A stretch of 64,000 nucleotides of DNA from DASSUW01 sp963844205 (GTDB lineage Bacteria > Actinomycetota > Thermoleophilia > Solirubrobacterales > Solirubrobacteraceae), in the NCBI GenBank assembly GCA_963844205.1, contig CAWJNK010000001.1, positions 1,984,001 through 2,048,000 on the forward strand. Reading direction: 5' to 3'. The first letter of the stretch is position 1, and every line of letters starts with the position of its first letter. Shown piece after piece: positions 7,719 to 15,726 of the stretch. The translations under genes were made by a program, and so were the position numbers. A model generated the notes under the pieces. The model made no database searches and was not told the origin of the DNA. It saw only the letters and a program-made list of their open reading frames with translations.

Positions 7719-8399
7719 TTAGGAAATCTCAGCGGCCATCAGGATGTCGCCGGTCGGCTCGTCGGAGCCGCCCCGCGGCTCGTCGCTGATCAGCACCTGG
7801 CGGACGCCGTCGACCGACGGGATCGCGGCCACCGCCGAGCCGTCGCTGCGCGGCGTGAAGAGGACGTCCGTGGGCTCCGGGGTGTCGGAGCCCTCGGGCA
7901 TAAGCCACACCTCGTACACGCGGCCCTCCGGCGGCGCCGGGAGGTCGCGGGCGACGAGCTTCGCCTGGTCGCCTTCGACCTCGAGCTGCGCGCCGGCGCG
8001 ATCGAAGGCGTAGGTCTGTGACTCCGGCCCGGTCAGCGCCGTCCCGATCAGGACGCCCGCGATGAGCAGTGCGGCGGCGACCGGCGCCAGCCGCCAGCCG
8101 CTGAGCCAACCAAGGCCGCGGCGCGCCCGGTCCGGGCGGTCGGCGCCCGCTCCCGCGGCGCCGAGCAGCGCGGCCTCGCGCTCGACCTCGGCCATGATCC
8201 GGTCCTTGAGCGCGGGCGGCGGCAGCATCGGCGGGGACGCCATCGGCAGCGCCTCGGCGGCCGGCCGCAGCTCGTCGACCTCTTCCTGGCAGGCCGTGCA
8301 CGTCGCCAGGTGGGCCTCGTACGCGTCGCGCTCCTCGGCGGGCATCGCGCCGAGGACATAGGCGCCTGCGGTATCGGCCCAGCGCGCGTGATCGTTCAT
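7719..8399 (-). CDS. rskA: RskA-family anti-sigma factor
   Basis: Protein of 226 residues. The N-terminal zinc-binding anti-sigma domain has HLATCTACQ (HxxxCxxC). One membrane helix (LAPVAAALLIAGVLIG) sits near residues 100-120, and a C-terminal RskA domain outside the membrane ends in EPTGDILMAAEI. It should hold the adjacent SigK-like sigma factor inactive at the membrane until regulated proteolysis. The ATG overlaps the sigma stop by four bases (ATGA). The rhomboid protease 28 bp downstream is an intramembrane protease, though known RskA cleavage uses a site-2 protease. Confidence 0.9.
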   Translation of the reverse strand: MNDHARWADTAGAYVLGAMPAEERDAYEAHLATCTACQEEVDELRPAAEALPMASPPMLPPPALKDRIMAEVEREAALLGAAGAGADRPDRARRGLGWLSGWRLAPVAAALLIAGVLIGTALTGPESQTYAFDRAGAQLEVEGDQAKLVARDLPAPPEGRVYEVWLMPEGSDTPEPTDVLFTPRSDGSAVAAIPSVDGVRQVLISDEPRGGSDEPTGDILMAAEIS

Positions 8400-8971
8400 A
8401 CCGCCACCTGACCTTCTCCCAGCTGTGCCCGCATCTTCTTCAACCCCAGCCGCATGCGGCCCTTGATGGTGCCGACCGGCGCGTCGAGCATGTCGGCGAT
8501 CTCGGTGTGCGTGAAGCCGCCGAAGTAGGCGAGCTCGATCACCTGCGACTGGTCCGCCGGGAGCGAGGACAGCGCGCCGCGCACGGCGCCAGCCTCCTCC
8601 CGCCGCGCCGCCTCCACGTCGGTGCGCTCGCGCGCCTCGAAGCGCTCCTCGATCCCCTCGTCGCCCGAGCGCCGGCGGTCGTGCACGGTCGCGCGGCGGA
8701 GCGCGTCGATCGCCCGGTGGTGGACGATCCCCAGCACCCACGTCCGCACCGACCCGCGCGCGCGGTCGTAGCGCGCGCCCGACCGCCACATCGAAAGGAA
8801 CGCGTCCTGCGTGACGTCCTCTGCGCCCGAGCGCGTGCCCATCATCCGGTAGGCGAGCGAGAACGCCGCCCCCGAGTGGCGCTCGTAGATGACCTCGAAC
8901 GCCCGCGCGTCCCCGCGACGCACGAGCTGCATCACGTCCTCGTCGGCCAGGGAGCGCAGATCGGACCCCAT
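8396..8971 (-). CDS. sigK: ECF RNA polymerase sigma factor, SigK-like
   Basis: Protein of 191 residues. Region 2 is FEVIYERHSGAAFSLAYRMM..AEDVTQDAFLSMWR and region 4 is LSSLPADQSQVIELAYFGGFTHTEIADML followed by a helix-turn-helix recognition segment. A charged linker (RRSGDEGIEERFEARERTD) separates them. Together with the downstream RskA-like gene it forms a sigma/anti-sigma pair. The target promoter cannot be read from this window. A 77-bp gap separates it from the 121-residue gene upstream. Confidence 0.92.
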   Translation of the reverse strand: MGSDLRSLADEDVMQLVRRGDARAFEVIYERHSGAAFSLAYRMMGTRSGAEDVTQDAFLSMWRSGARYDRARGSVRTWVLGIVHHRAIDALRRATVHDRRRSGDEGIEERFEARERTDVEAARREEAGAVRGALSSLPADQSQVIELAYFGGFTHTEIADMLDAPVGTIKGRMRLGLKKMRAQLGEGQVAV

Positions 8972-9048
8972 CGACCGTTCCTACGTATCAGGCCGCGCCC
9001 CGGATCACCAGCGGCGGCCACCGATCCTGTCGGCCCGCGGCGGCGGCG

Positions 9049-9414
9049 CTAGCGCGACACGTCGTGGAAGACGCGCAGCGCCTCGCGCGCGGCGTCGCGG
9101 AGCGTCCGCTCGGCGAGGTCGAGCGCGCCGTGCGCCTTGGCGCGCCGCGTGTGGCGACGCGAACGGGTGCGCAGCACCACGAGGCCGGCAGCGGCCCCGG
9201 TCCCGATCACGACGGCGGCGGCCGGGCCGAGCGCGGCCCGCGGCCAGTTGCGCGGGTCCTTCATCGCCCGCAGCTCCCAGCCCTCGAGCTCGTCGGCCGC
9301 CAGCTCGACGATCGAGCCGAGCGTGGTCTGCAGCCGCAGCTCGAGGTCGGCCGGAGGATCGACCGGCGCGAGCGCCTGGCGCAGCCGTGCCTCGAACTCC
9401 CACGTGTCGCTCAT
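9049..9414 (-). CDS. Small single-helix membrane protein, candidate anti-sigma factor
   Basis: Protein of 121 residues with no family I recognise. It has a soluble N-terminus (about 1-58), a single membrane helix (AALGPAAAVVIGTGAAAGLVVL), then a strongly basic segment (RTRSRRHTRRAKAHG) and a short helical C-terminus. The ATG overlaps the stop of the ECF sigma gene upstream by four bases (ATGA), the usual arrangement for a sigma/anti-sigma pair, but it lacks the HxxxCxxC zinc motif. Anti-sigma function is inferred only from position and topology. Confidence 0.65.
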   Translation of the reverse strand: MSDTWEFEARLRQALAPVDPPADLELRLQTTLGSIVELAADELEGWELRAMKDPRNWPRAALGPAAAVVIGTGAAAGLVVLRTRSRRHTRRAKAHGALDLAERTLRDAAREALRVFHDVSR

Positions 9415-9956
9415 ACGGCCTCAGTACCCGCCTCGGCCTTGACCAGTTCCTCGAGCTGCCGGATCGCCCGATGGATGAGCACCTTGGTGGCCCCGTCGGT
9501 GCGCCCGAGCGCCCGCGCGATCTCGCGGTTGTCCATCCCCAGCGCGAAGCGCATGATCAGCGCCTCGCGCCGGTCGTCGGGCAGCTGGCGGATGCACGCG
9601 AGGATCCGGTTGAGGTCCTCGCGGCCCTCCACCAGCGCCTCGGTCGTGTGCAGCTCCGGCAGCGCGCCCGCGTCGTCGATCGTGGTCTGCGGCCGGCGCG
9701 AGCGGTCGCGGTAGTAGTTCGCGGCCAGGTTGTGCGCGATGCGGATCAGCCACGGCCGCAGCGGCCGGCCCTGCGACTCCCGCTGCGCGCGCTCGAAGTG
9801 CCGGTACGCCTGCAGGAACGTCTGCTCCGTGAGGTCCTCGGCGTCGTGGTGGTTGCCCACCCGGTAGTAGGCGTACGAGTACACGTCGCGCAGATGAGCG
9901 CGATAGAGGTCCGTGAAGGCAGCGTCGAGCCGGGCCTTGTCGGATGCGGCCTCCAT
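9411..9956 (-). CDS. ECF RNA polymerase sigma factor
   Basis: Protein of 181 residues with region 2 (YRAHLRDVYSYAYYRVG..AEDLTEQTFLQAYRHF), the region 2.4 segment RPWLIRIAHNLAANYYRD, and region 4 (IRQLPDDRREALIMRFALGMDNREIARALG). No anti-sigma domain is fused. It is the first gene of a two-gene unit with the 121-residue membrane protein. Two ECF modules lying back to back is unusual but both look intact. Confidence 0.9.
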   Translation of the reverse strand: MEAASDKARLDAAFTDLYRAHLRDVYSYAYYRVGNHHDAEDLTEQTFLQAYRHFERAQRESQGRPLRPWLIRIAHNLAANYYRDRSRRPQTTIDDAGALPELHTTEALVEGREDLNRILACIRQLPDDRREALIMRFALGMDNREIARALGRTDGATKVLIHRAIRQLEELVKAEAGTEAV

Positions 9957-9980
9957 CGAGCACGGACACTACATCCCGCC

Positions 9981-11663
9981 TCAGGCCGCCGCCTTCGCCT
10001 TCGTCTTCTTCTTGGGAGCGGTCACCGACGACGTGAACCGCGCGGGCTCGACGCGCCCCTCGATCAGCCCGGCGAGCGAGCCGAGCACCGGCGCGTCGAC
10101 GCCCGCCTCGCGCACGCGCGCTGCCAGCAGCGGCACGCAGTCGACCGCCTCGGCGGTCTGGCCGAGCGCGGCGCTGATCTCCTCGGCGGCGACGCCCTGG
10201 GCGAGCAGCTCGCCGGCGCGCCGGTTGCGCGAGCCGCTGGCGAGCACGGTGGCGACGAGGTCGCCGGTGCCGGCGAGGCCGGCGAACGTCTCCGGCTGCG
10301 AGCCGGCGCGGCGCGCGTAGGCGTCGACCTCCGCGAAGACCTTGCCGGCGGCGGCGCCGGCGGCGTTGGGGCCACCTTCGGCGGCGGCCGCGGCGGCCAG
10401 CGCGGCGACGTTCTTCGCGCAGCCCGCGAGCTCGACGCCGATGAGGTCGCTGCTGATCGCGACGTCGAAGCCGGCCGCGGCGAGCGCGTCGCCGACCTGG
10501 CGGGCGAACGCCTGCTCGCGGGTGGCGAGGACGAGGGAGGCGCCGTCCTCGAGCGCGGCCTTGGCGTGCGCCGGGCCGCCGAGCACGCCGACGGCCCAGG
10601 ACGCGACGCGCTCGGAGACGAACGCAGAGGGGAGCGTCCCGAGCGGCGGCACGAGGCCCTTGGACATCACGAGCACGCCGGTCCGCGGGGCGATCGCGCC
10701 GGCGTGCGCGGCCACGGCGGCGGGCAGCGCGGCCGCCGGGACGGCGAAGCAGACGAGGTCGTGCCGCGACAGCTCGAGGTCGGCTGCGCGGACGGGGGTG
10801 ATCGCCGCGGGAAGGTCGACGCCGGGCAGGTAGCGGTCGTTGACGCGCGTGGCGGCGAGCTCGTCGGCCTGCTCGCGAGTGCGCGTGCTCAGGTCGACCT
10901 CGAGGCCGGCGCGGGCGAGCATCACGGCCACGCTCGTGCCCCACGAGCCGGCGCCGATGACGGCCGCGCGGCGCAGCGGCGGCAGGCCGCCGAGCCACTC
11001 CCACTGGAGCATCACGTTGGGCCACACGCGGTCGGTGACGGCGGCGGCGAGCTGCGGCGACGGGTTCTCGACCTGCGGGAACCTGAGCGGCCGGCCGATC
11101 CGGATGCGCACCTTGTGCGGCCGGATGCGCCAGCCCTTGCGGACCGCCTCGGTGCCGATGACGGCGAGCGGGACGATCGGCGCGCCGGTCTCCAGCGCGA
11201 GGCGGCCGAGGCCGCGCTTCGGGCGCCCGAGCGCGCCGGGACGGATGCGCGTGCCCTCCGGGAACATCAGCACGCAGTCGCCGCGGTTGAGGATCGCGCG
11301 GGCGGTCTCCAGCATCTCGGCGTCGCCGGCGCCGCGCCGGACCGGGAAGGCGCCCATCGAGTTCAGGTACCAGCCGATCAGGCGGTGCCGGAACAGCTCC
11401 TGCTTGGCGACGTAGTAGAGCGGGCGCCGGGCGATCGTCCCGATCACGAACGGGTCGAGGAACGACCGGTGGTTCGACGCGAAGATGACCGGGCCCGACG
11501 TCGGGATGTGCTCGCGGCCGATCCGCGACATCCGCCAGTACAGGTGGGCGAACGGCTGGAACACCGCGCGGGTGAGCCAGTAGACGATGGGGTTCACGCC
11601 GCGCTCGCGGGCGCGGGCATGCAGGCGGCTGTTGTCGGCTCCGGCCGAGATCCCTTTCCTCAC
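9981..11663 (-). CDS. Fused acyltransferase (PlsC) and glycerol-3-phosphate dehydrogenase (GpsA)
   Basis: Protein of 560 residues with two enzymes. Residues about 25-225 are a PlsC-type acyltransferase with NHRSFLD (HxxxxD) and FPEGTR. From about residue 230 a complete NAD(P)-dependent glycerol-3-phosphate dehydrogenase follows: AAVIGAGSWGTSVAVMLARAG, then GGPAHAKAAL, ELAGCAKNVAALA and GLAGTGDLVATVLASGSRNRR. The second half makes glycerol-3-phosphate from dihydroxyacetone phosphate, and the first acylates a glycerolipid precursor, so one chain may channel the start of phospholipid synthesis. The C-terminus is a lysine/alanine tail. The GTG start is uncertain; a GTG about 22 codons later is also possible. 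Confidence 0.9.
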   Translation of the reverse strand: MRKGISAGADNSRLHARARERGVNPIVYWLTRAVFQPFAHLYWRMSRIGREHIPTSGPVIFASNHRSFLDPFVIGTIARRPLYYVAKQELFRHRLIGWYLNSMGAFPVRRGAGDAEMLETARAILNRGDCVLMFPEGTRIRPGALGRPKRGLGRLALETGAPIVPLAVIGTEAVRKGWRIRPHKVRIRIGRPLRFPQVENPSPQLAAAVTDRVWPNVMLQWEWLGGLPPLRRAAVIGAGSWGTSVAVMLARAGLEVDLSTRTREQADELAATRVNDRYLPGVDLPAAITPVRAADLELSRHDLVCFAVPAAALPAAVAAHAGAIAPRTGVLVMSKGLVPPLGTLPSAFVSERVASWAVGVLGGPAHAKAALEDGASLVLATREQAFARQVGDALAAAGFDVAISSDLIGVELAGCAKNVAALAAAAAAEGGPNAAGAAAGKVFAEVDAYARRAGSQPETFAGLAGTGDLVATVLASGSRNRRAGELLAQGVAAEEISAALGQTAEAVDCVPLLAARVREAGVDAPVLGSLAGLIEGRVEPARFTSSVTAPKKKTKAKAAA

Positions 11664-11710
11664 ATGACAGCCCTACCCGCTCGAGCGGCCCTCGTTACAG
11701 TTGCGTCCCG

Positions 11711-12217
11711 ATGGCCTTCGACCGGACACGGACGCTCCGCGGCGCGCTCGCCGGGACCGTGGGCGCGGCCGTCTGGCTGGCTCAGCAGCCGCTCGACCGG
11801 CGCGCGTTCGACTACGACCACGACGACGCCGAGCTGCTCGGCCGGCTCGTCGCCCGCGGACGGCCCGAGGCGCAGGCCGTCGGCACCGCCCTGCACCTCC
11901 AGAACGGCGCGGTGTTCGGCGCGCTGTACGCCAACGTCGCGCCGAGCCTCCCGGTCCCGCCGGTGCTGCGCGGCCCGCTGGTCGGCCTGGTCGAGCACCT
12001 CGCCACCTGGCCCGCGACCGCCCTCGTCGATCCCGCGCTGTTCCGCAGCGGCCGCGGCTTCGCCCAGTCGGCCTGGCGGCATCTGCTGTTCGGCTTCGTG
12101 GTTGGCGAGCTGGAACGGCGGCTGAACCCGCCGGCCGCCGAGCTCGAGCCGGTCGACGACGCCGCCGTGGCCTCCAACGGCCACGGCTCCGCGGCGCACC
12201 TGGTCGGGACGAGCTGA
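11711..12217 (+). CDS. Conserved actinobacterial hypothetical protein, weakly hydrophobic
   Basis: Protein of 168 residues. It contains several moderately hydrophobic helices (GALAGTVGAAVWLAQQPLD; a glycine-rich middle part; WRHLLFGFVVGELERRL) and no catalytic motif I recognise. It may associate with the membrane. It is divergent from the PlsC-GpsA gene (47 bp between starts) and convergent with the GGDEF-EAL gene. Codon use looks typical of its neighbours. I do not assign a function. Confidence 0.65.
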   Translation: MAFDRTRTLRGALAGTVGAAVWLAQQPLDRRAFDYDHDDAELLGRLVARGRPEAQAVGTALHLQNGAVFGALYANVAPSLPVPPVLRGPLVGLVEHLATWPATALVDPALFRSGRGFAQSAWRHLLFGFVVGELERRLNPPAAELEPVDDAAVASNGHGSAAHLVGTS

Positions 12218-12237
12218 GCCTGGATTCAGGCTGAAGC

Positions 12238-14598
12238 TCAGCGAGCCGCGGTCGTGGTGGCGAGCCGCGCCAGCGCGGGCCCGAACTGCTGCGCCACCAC
12301 CCGCGCGCGGTCGACCTCCGCGCTGGTGAACGGCTGCGTGTGGACGCGGTAGACCTCGACCAGCGCCTGCTGGCCGAGCCCGCAGCGGACCGGGACCATG
12401 AGGACTGCGCCGTAGCCGAGCCGGTGGAGCTCCGCGACCTCGTCCGGGTCGCTCTCGGGGTCGCCGACCACGATCTGGCCGGGCGTGTTCGTGTCGAGCA
12501 GCCGGGCGGTGGCGGGGAACTGGGCGAGCTCCCACCGCTCACCGGGACGGTCCTTGTTGTCGGACAACAGCTCGAGCAGCGCGCCCTCGACCACCCACAT
12601 CAGGGAGACGTCCTCGGCGCCGAGCAGGCGCGCGGCGCGGCGGCCGGCGGTGGCCAGCTCCGCGATGTCGGTCACGACCGCGAGGTCGTCGCCGAGCTCG
12701 GCGAGCGCGCGCGCCCAGGCCGCGCCGCCGCGCGCGGCGGTGGCCGCCACGCGGACGCCTTCGCTCAGGTGCGCGGTGGCCGCGATGTCGGGTTGCAGGA
12801 GCGCCCACGGCTCCGCCGGCCGGGCCAGCGCATAGCCCTGGGCGTAGGTGGCGTCGAGGTCGGCGAGCGCGCGCAGGTCGGCGAGGTCCTCGACCCCCTC
12901 GCCGCACACGGCGGCGCCGGTCGTGCCGGCGAACGAGATGAGCGCCTCCAGGAGCGCGTAGCGCGAAGGGTCGCTGTGCGCGCCGTGCACGAGCGAGCGG
13001 TCGACCTTGAGGATGTCGGGCGCGATCCGGATCACCTGCTGGAGCCCCGCGTAGCCGGCGCCGGCGTCGTCGAGCGCGACGCGCGCGCCGCGTGCCCGCA
13101 GCCCCGCCAGGACGGCCTCGAGCGTCTCCTCGGCGGTGAACAGCTCATGCTCGGTGAGCTCGATCACGACGTCGGAGAGGTCCATCGGCAGCACCTCGGC
13201 GACCGGCGGAGCCAGCAGCGCGCCCGGGCTGATGTTGAGCGCGAGGAACGTGCCGGCGGGGCGGTCCTCGACCGCGAGCGCTGCCCGCAGCGCGAGCGCC
13301 TCCAGCTCTGCCCCGAGCCCGCAGCGGTGGGCCTGCGCGAACCACTGGTCGGGCCGGCGGACCGGCTCGCCGTCGATCCGCGCGAGCGCCTCATAGCCGC
13401 AGACGCGGCCGGTGGCGAGCTCGAGCATCGGCTGGAAGACCGGGACGATCGCTTCCGCGCCGCGGCGCAGGAGCGCCTCGACCTCGCTGCGCTCCTCGGC
13501 CCGCGAGGGGCGGGCCGCGAGGTTGGCCGCGTAGCGGCGGGTCTGGCGGCGGCCGGCGTTCTTGGCGGCGTACAGCGCGGCGTCGGCGCGGGCGAGCAGG
13601 TCGGCGGCCTCGAGCGCGTCGTGGGGGAACGTCGCGACGCCCGCCGAGCACTCGAGCCGGCGGCGCCCGACCACGACCTCGGCGAGCGCGGCGCGGGCCC
13701 GCTCGGCGGCCTCGGCCGCGCCCTCGCCGCTGACGCCCGGCAGCACGAGCACGAACTCCTCGCCGCCCAGCCGGCCGACGGCGTCGCCGGCGCGGACCAC
13801 CGAGCGGAGCTTGGCGGCTGCGGCGGCCAGCGCCTTGTCGCCCTCGGCGTGGCCGTGCGAGTCGTTGATGCGCTTGAAGTGGTCGAGGTCGACGACGGCG
13901 ACGCTCAGCGGCTCGCCCGACGCAGCGGCGGCCTCGATCTCGCGCCGCAGCCGCTCCTGCGAGCCGCGATGGTTGAGCAGGCCGGTCAGCCCGTCGGTGG
14001 CCGCCTGCTGGCGCAGGTCCTCGCGCTGGCGCGCGGCCTCGTAGGCGAGCGCCGCCATCGTCGCGAAGCGCTCGACGAGCGCGACCTCCGCGTCGGTGAA
14101 CGCCCGGTCGACGCCCGTCCGGTAGACGTTGAGCGTGCCGACGACGCGGTCGTGGGCGAGCAGCGGCACGCACACGAACGCCTCGTCGGCGTCGTCGGTG
14201 CCGGGGACGACGGTGCTGATCGTGTCGAAGCGCGTGTTGGGGACGTTGCGGGTCTTGCGGTTGCGGACGACCCACCCCGTCGTGCCGTGGTCGACGGAGA
14301 GCGACTCGGACATGATCTCCTCGACCCAGGCCCCGAGCGCGAACACCGGCCGCAGGCCCGTCCCGGCCGCGTCGACCTCGTAGACGGTGAGGTCGTCGTA
14401 CGGCAGGAGCGCGTGAAGGTGATGCGCGATCCGCCCCAGCGTGTCCTGGAGCGAGTCCGCGGCCAGGATCCCGGCTGCGGCATCGATGAGAGCGTCAAGC
14501 GCCGTGCCGCTCCGCTGGGTGATCACACCTGGGATATCGACGTTCCGGTGCGGGTCCTTGACCATCCCGGCGCGCCGGGCGTAGCGTCCGTCGGACAT
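12238..14598 (-). CDS. GAF-GGDEF-EAL-GAF cyclic-di-GMP signalling protein
   Basis: Protein of 786 residues without membrane segments. Order: GAF (about 30-190), GGDEF (about 200-360), EAL (about 375-610), a second GAF-like domain (about 625-780). The diguanylate cyclase has an active-site GGEEF and an RxxD inhibitory site (RAGD) five residues before it. The EAL domain keeps EALAR, LNISP, ELTEHE, DDAGAGY, KVDRS and GEGVE, so both synthesis and hydrolysis of c-di-GMP are possible on sequence. It appears cytoplasmic and likely senses small ligands through its GAF domains. No partner is adjacent. Confidence 0.92.
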   Translation of the reverse strand: MSDGRYARRAGMVKDPHRNVDIPGVITQRSGTALDALIDAAAGILAADSLQDTLGRIAHHLHALLPYDDLTVYEVDAAGTGLRPVFALGAWVEEIMSESLSVDHGTTGWVVRNRKTRNVPNTRFDTISTVVPGTDDADEAFVCVPLLAHDRVVGTLNVYRTGVDRAFTDAEVALVERFATMAALAYEAARQREDLRQQAATDGLTGLLNHRGSQERLRREIEAAAASGEPLSVAVVDLDHFKRINDSHGHAEGDKALAAAAAKLRSVVRAGDAVGRLGGEEFVLVLPGVSGEGAAEAAERARAALAEVVVGRRRLECSAGVATFPHDALEAADLLARADAALYAAKNAGRRQTRRYAANLAARPSRAEERSEVEALLRRGAEAIVPVFQPMLELATGRVCGYEALARIDGEPVRRPDQWFAQAHRCGLGAELEALALRAALAVEDRPAGTFLALNISPGALLAPPVAEVLPMDLSDVVIELTEHELFTAEETLEAVLAGLRARGARVALDDAGAGYAGLQQVIRIAPDILKVDRSLVHGAHSDPSRYALLEALISFAGTTGAAVCGEGVEDLADLRALADLDATYAQGYALARPAEPWALLQPDIAATAHLSEGVRVAATAARGGAAWARALAELGDDLAVVTDIAELATAGRRAARLLGAEDVSLMWVVEGALLELLSDNKDRPGERWELAQFPATARLLDTNTPGQIVVGDPESDPDEVAELHRLGYGAVLMVPVRCGLGQQALVEVYRVHTQPFTSAEVDRARVVAQQFGPALARLATTTAAR

Positions 14599-14627
14599 TG
14601 TGGTCCAGCCACCGCTCGCCGACGGCC

Positions 14628-14792
14628 GTGCTGCGCGAATGGCGCCTTCCGGCGCCTGAGCGCCGGGCGGCGGAGGCCGAGCGCCGAGCCGAGGCTCAGA
14701 TTCGCCTCGAGCGCGACAACCTCTGGACGCCCGAGCGGCGGGCCGCGGCCGTGGAGGCGGAGCGGCGGCGCTGCGATTTTCTGGGCCGCTGA
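14628..14792 (+). CDS. Small charged helical ORF, doubtful
   Basis: A possible 54-residue product from a GTG, rich in Arg, Glu and Ala (PERRAAEAERRAEAQIRLER). Such composition can arise by chance in GC-rich DNA, and no ribosome binding site is clear. Its stop lies 4 bp before repeat copy A. It fills part of the gap between the GGDEF-EAL gene and the tRNA; the remainder of that gap is the repeat and a GC-rich tRNA leader. Confidence 0.3.
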   Translation: MLREWRLPAPERRAAEAERRAEAQIRLERDNLWTPERRAAAVEAERRRCDFLGR

Positions 14793-14796
14793 TCGC

Positions 14797-14986
14797 CGAA
14801 CGTCAACTGCGCAGGTAGGGAGGCGGGGGGACCGGCGGTTTCGTGAAATTTCGGACTCGTCAGCCGCCCGAATTGCACGAAACCCTTCGTATGCGGCGGG
14901 AAGGTGAAATTCGCGAGGGAGGGCCGACCAAAATTGCACGTTTCCGCCGGTCCGCCGCCTCCCCACCCTGCCGCAGTTGACGTTCG
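14797..14986. repeat. Palindromic dispersed repeat, copy A (190 bp)
   Basis: The ends read CGAACGTCAACTGCG and, in reverse complement, CGAACGTCAACTGCGGCAGG. Arms of about 58 bp pair with roughly 85% identity, and a second, inner inverted repeat carries AATTGCACGAAACC and GGTGAAATT. The central loop TTCGTATGC is identical in copy B. The whole element can fold into one long stem or two hairpins. It lies between a small ORF and tRNA-Thr. Confidence 0.85.
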
Positions 14987-15044
14987 CCCGCCCCGCCGGG
15001 CGGCCCGGCCCCGCCCGGCGGCCCGGCCTAGACTCAAACCTCGC

Positions 15045-15117
15045 GCCGGAGTAGCTCAGCTGGTAGAGCAACGACCTTGTAAGTCGTAGGCCAGGGGTTC
15101 GAGTCCCCTCTCCGGCT
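15045..15117 (+). tRNA. tRNA-Thr (anticodon TGT)
   Basis: A complete 73-nt cloverleaf. The acceptor GCCGGAG pairs with CTCCGGC, discriminator T. D arm GCTCAGCTGGTAGAGC, anticodon stem ACGAC/GTCGT around loop CTTGTAA (anticodon TGT at 15078-15080), and T arm with GGTTCGAGTCC. CCA is not encoded. A possible -10 box TAGACT lies at 15029-15034. Confidence 0.97.
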
Positions 15118-15165
15118 CTACCGCCACGAACGCGCCGCGTGCGGCGCGAACGAACGCGGGTGTCG

Positions 15166-15687
15166 TCAGGGCGTCACGGGGTCGGGCGCCCGCAGCCACT
15201 GCCGGATCCGGCGCTTCTCGATCAGGAACTTCGTGGCGGCGAGGTTCCCCTCGCCCGTGCACGGCCTGGCGCCCGGGCCGGTGCGCTGGGTCAGCGTGAA
15301 GGTGGCGAGCACGAGCGAGTCCTCGCCGCGCTCCGTCTTGACCAGCTTCGCGCCGCAGGGAAGCCCGCGGTTGAACTCGAGCACCGCCTCGCGGTCCTCG
15401 AGCCGGCGCTGCGGGTTGACGCCGTCGAGCACCGTGACGGGCACGGCGAAGAACCGCGCCGCCTGGTTCACGTGGCCCGTCCGCAGCGCGTCGGCCCAGC
15501 CGCGGATGACGCGGACCTCGGCCGGCCGGGGCTTGCCCCGGCGCGGCTTCGCGCTGCCCTCGATCTCGCGCACCACCATGTCCTCGGTGCCCGGCGTGGT
15601 CAGGCTGAAGCGGTCGGCGTCGTTGCCTGAACCGCACGCGCTCAGCCCCAGAGCCAGCAGCGGCGCGATCCATGCCAGGCGGCGCAT
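15166..15687 (-). CDS. Predicted lipoprotein of unknown function
   Basis: Protein of 173 residues with a lipoprotein signal: MRRLAWIAPLLALGLSAC, lipobox LSAC with Cys18. After a short linker the domain (IRGWADALRTGHVNQAARFFAVPVTV) resembles SnoaL/NTF2-like small alpha+beta folds, but this is weak. It contains two cysteines later (LPCGAK, ARPCTGE) that could form a disulphide. It would be anchored on the outer face of the membrane. It is 39 bp upstream of the ABC permease gene on the same strand, but looks unrelated to nucleoside uptake. Confidence 0.7.
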   Translation of the reverse strand: MRRLAWIAPLLALGLSACGSGNDADRFSLTTPGTEDMVVREIEGSAKPRRGKPRPAEVRVIRGWADALRTGHVNQAARFFAVPVTVLDGVNPQRRLEDREAVLEFNRGLPCGAKLVKTERGEDSLVLATFTLTQRTGPGARPCTGEGNLAATKFLIEKRRIRQWLRAPDPVTP

Positions 15688-15726
15688 GCCCCGATGATCG
15701 CAGAGCCCGCGCCAGATCGCCGCCGC

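Noticed and set aside
6864..8399. Rhomboid as the RskA protease
   Set aside because: Adjacency alone; known RskA control uses other proteases, so I did not claim it.
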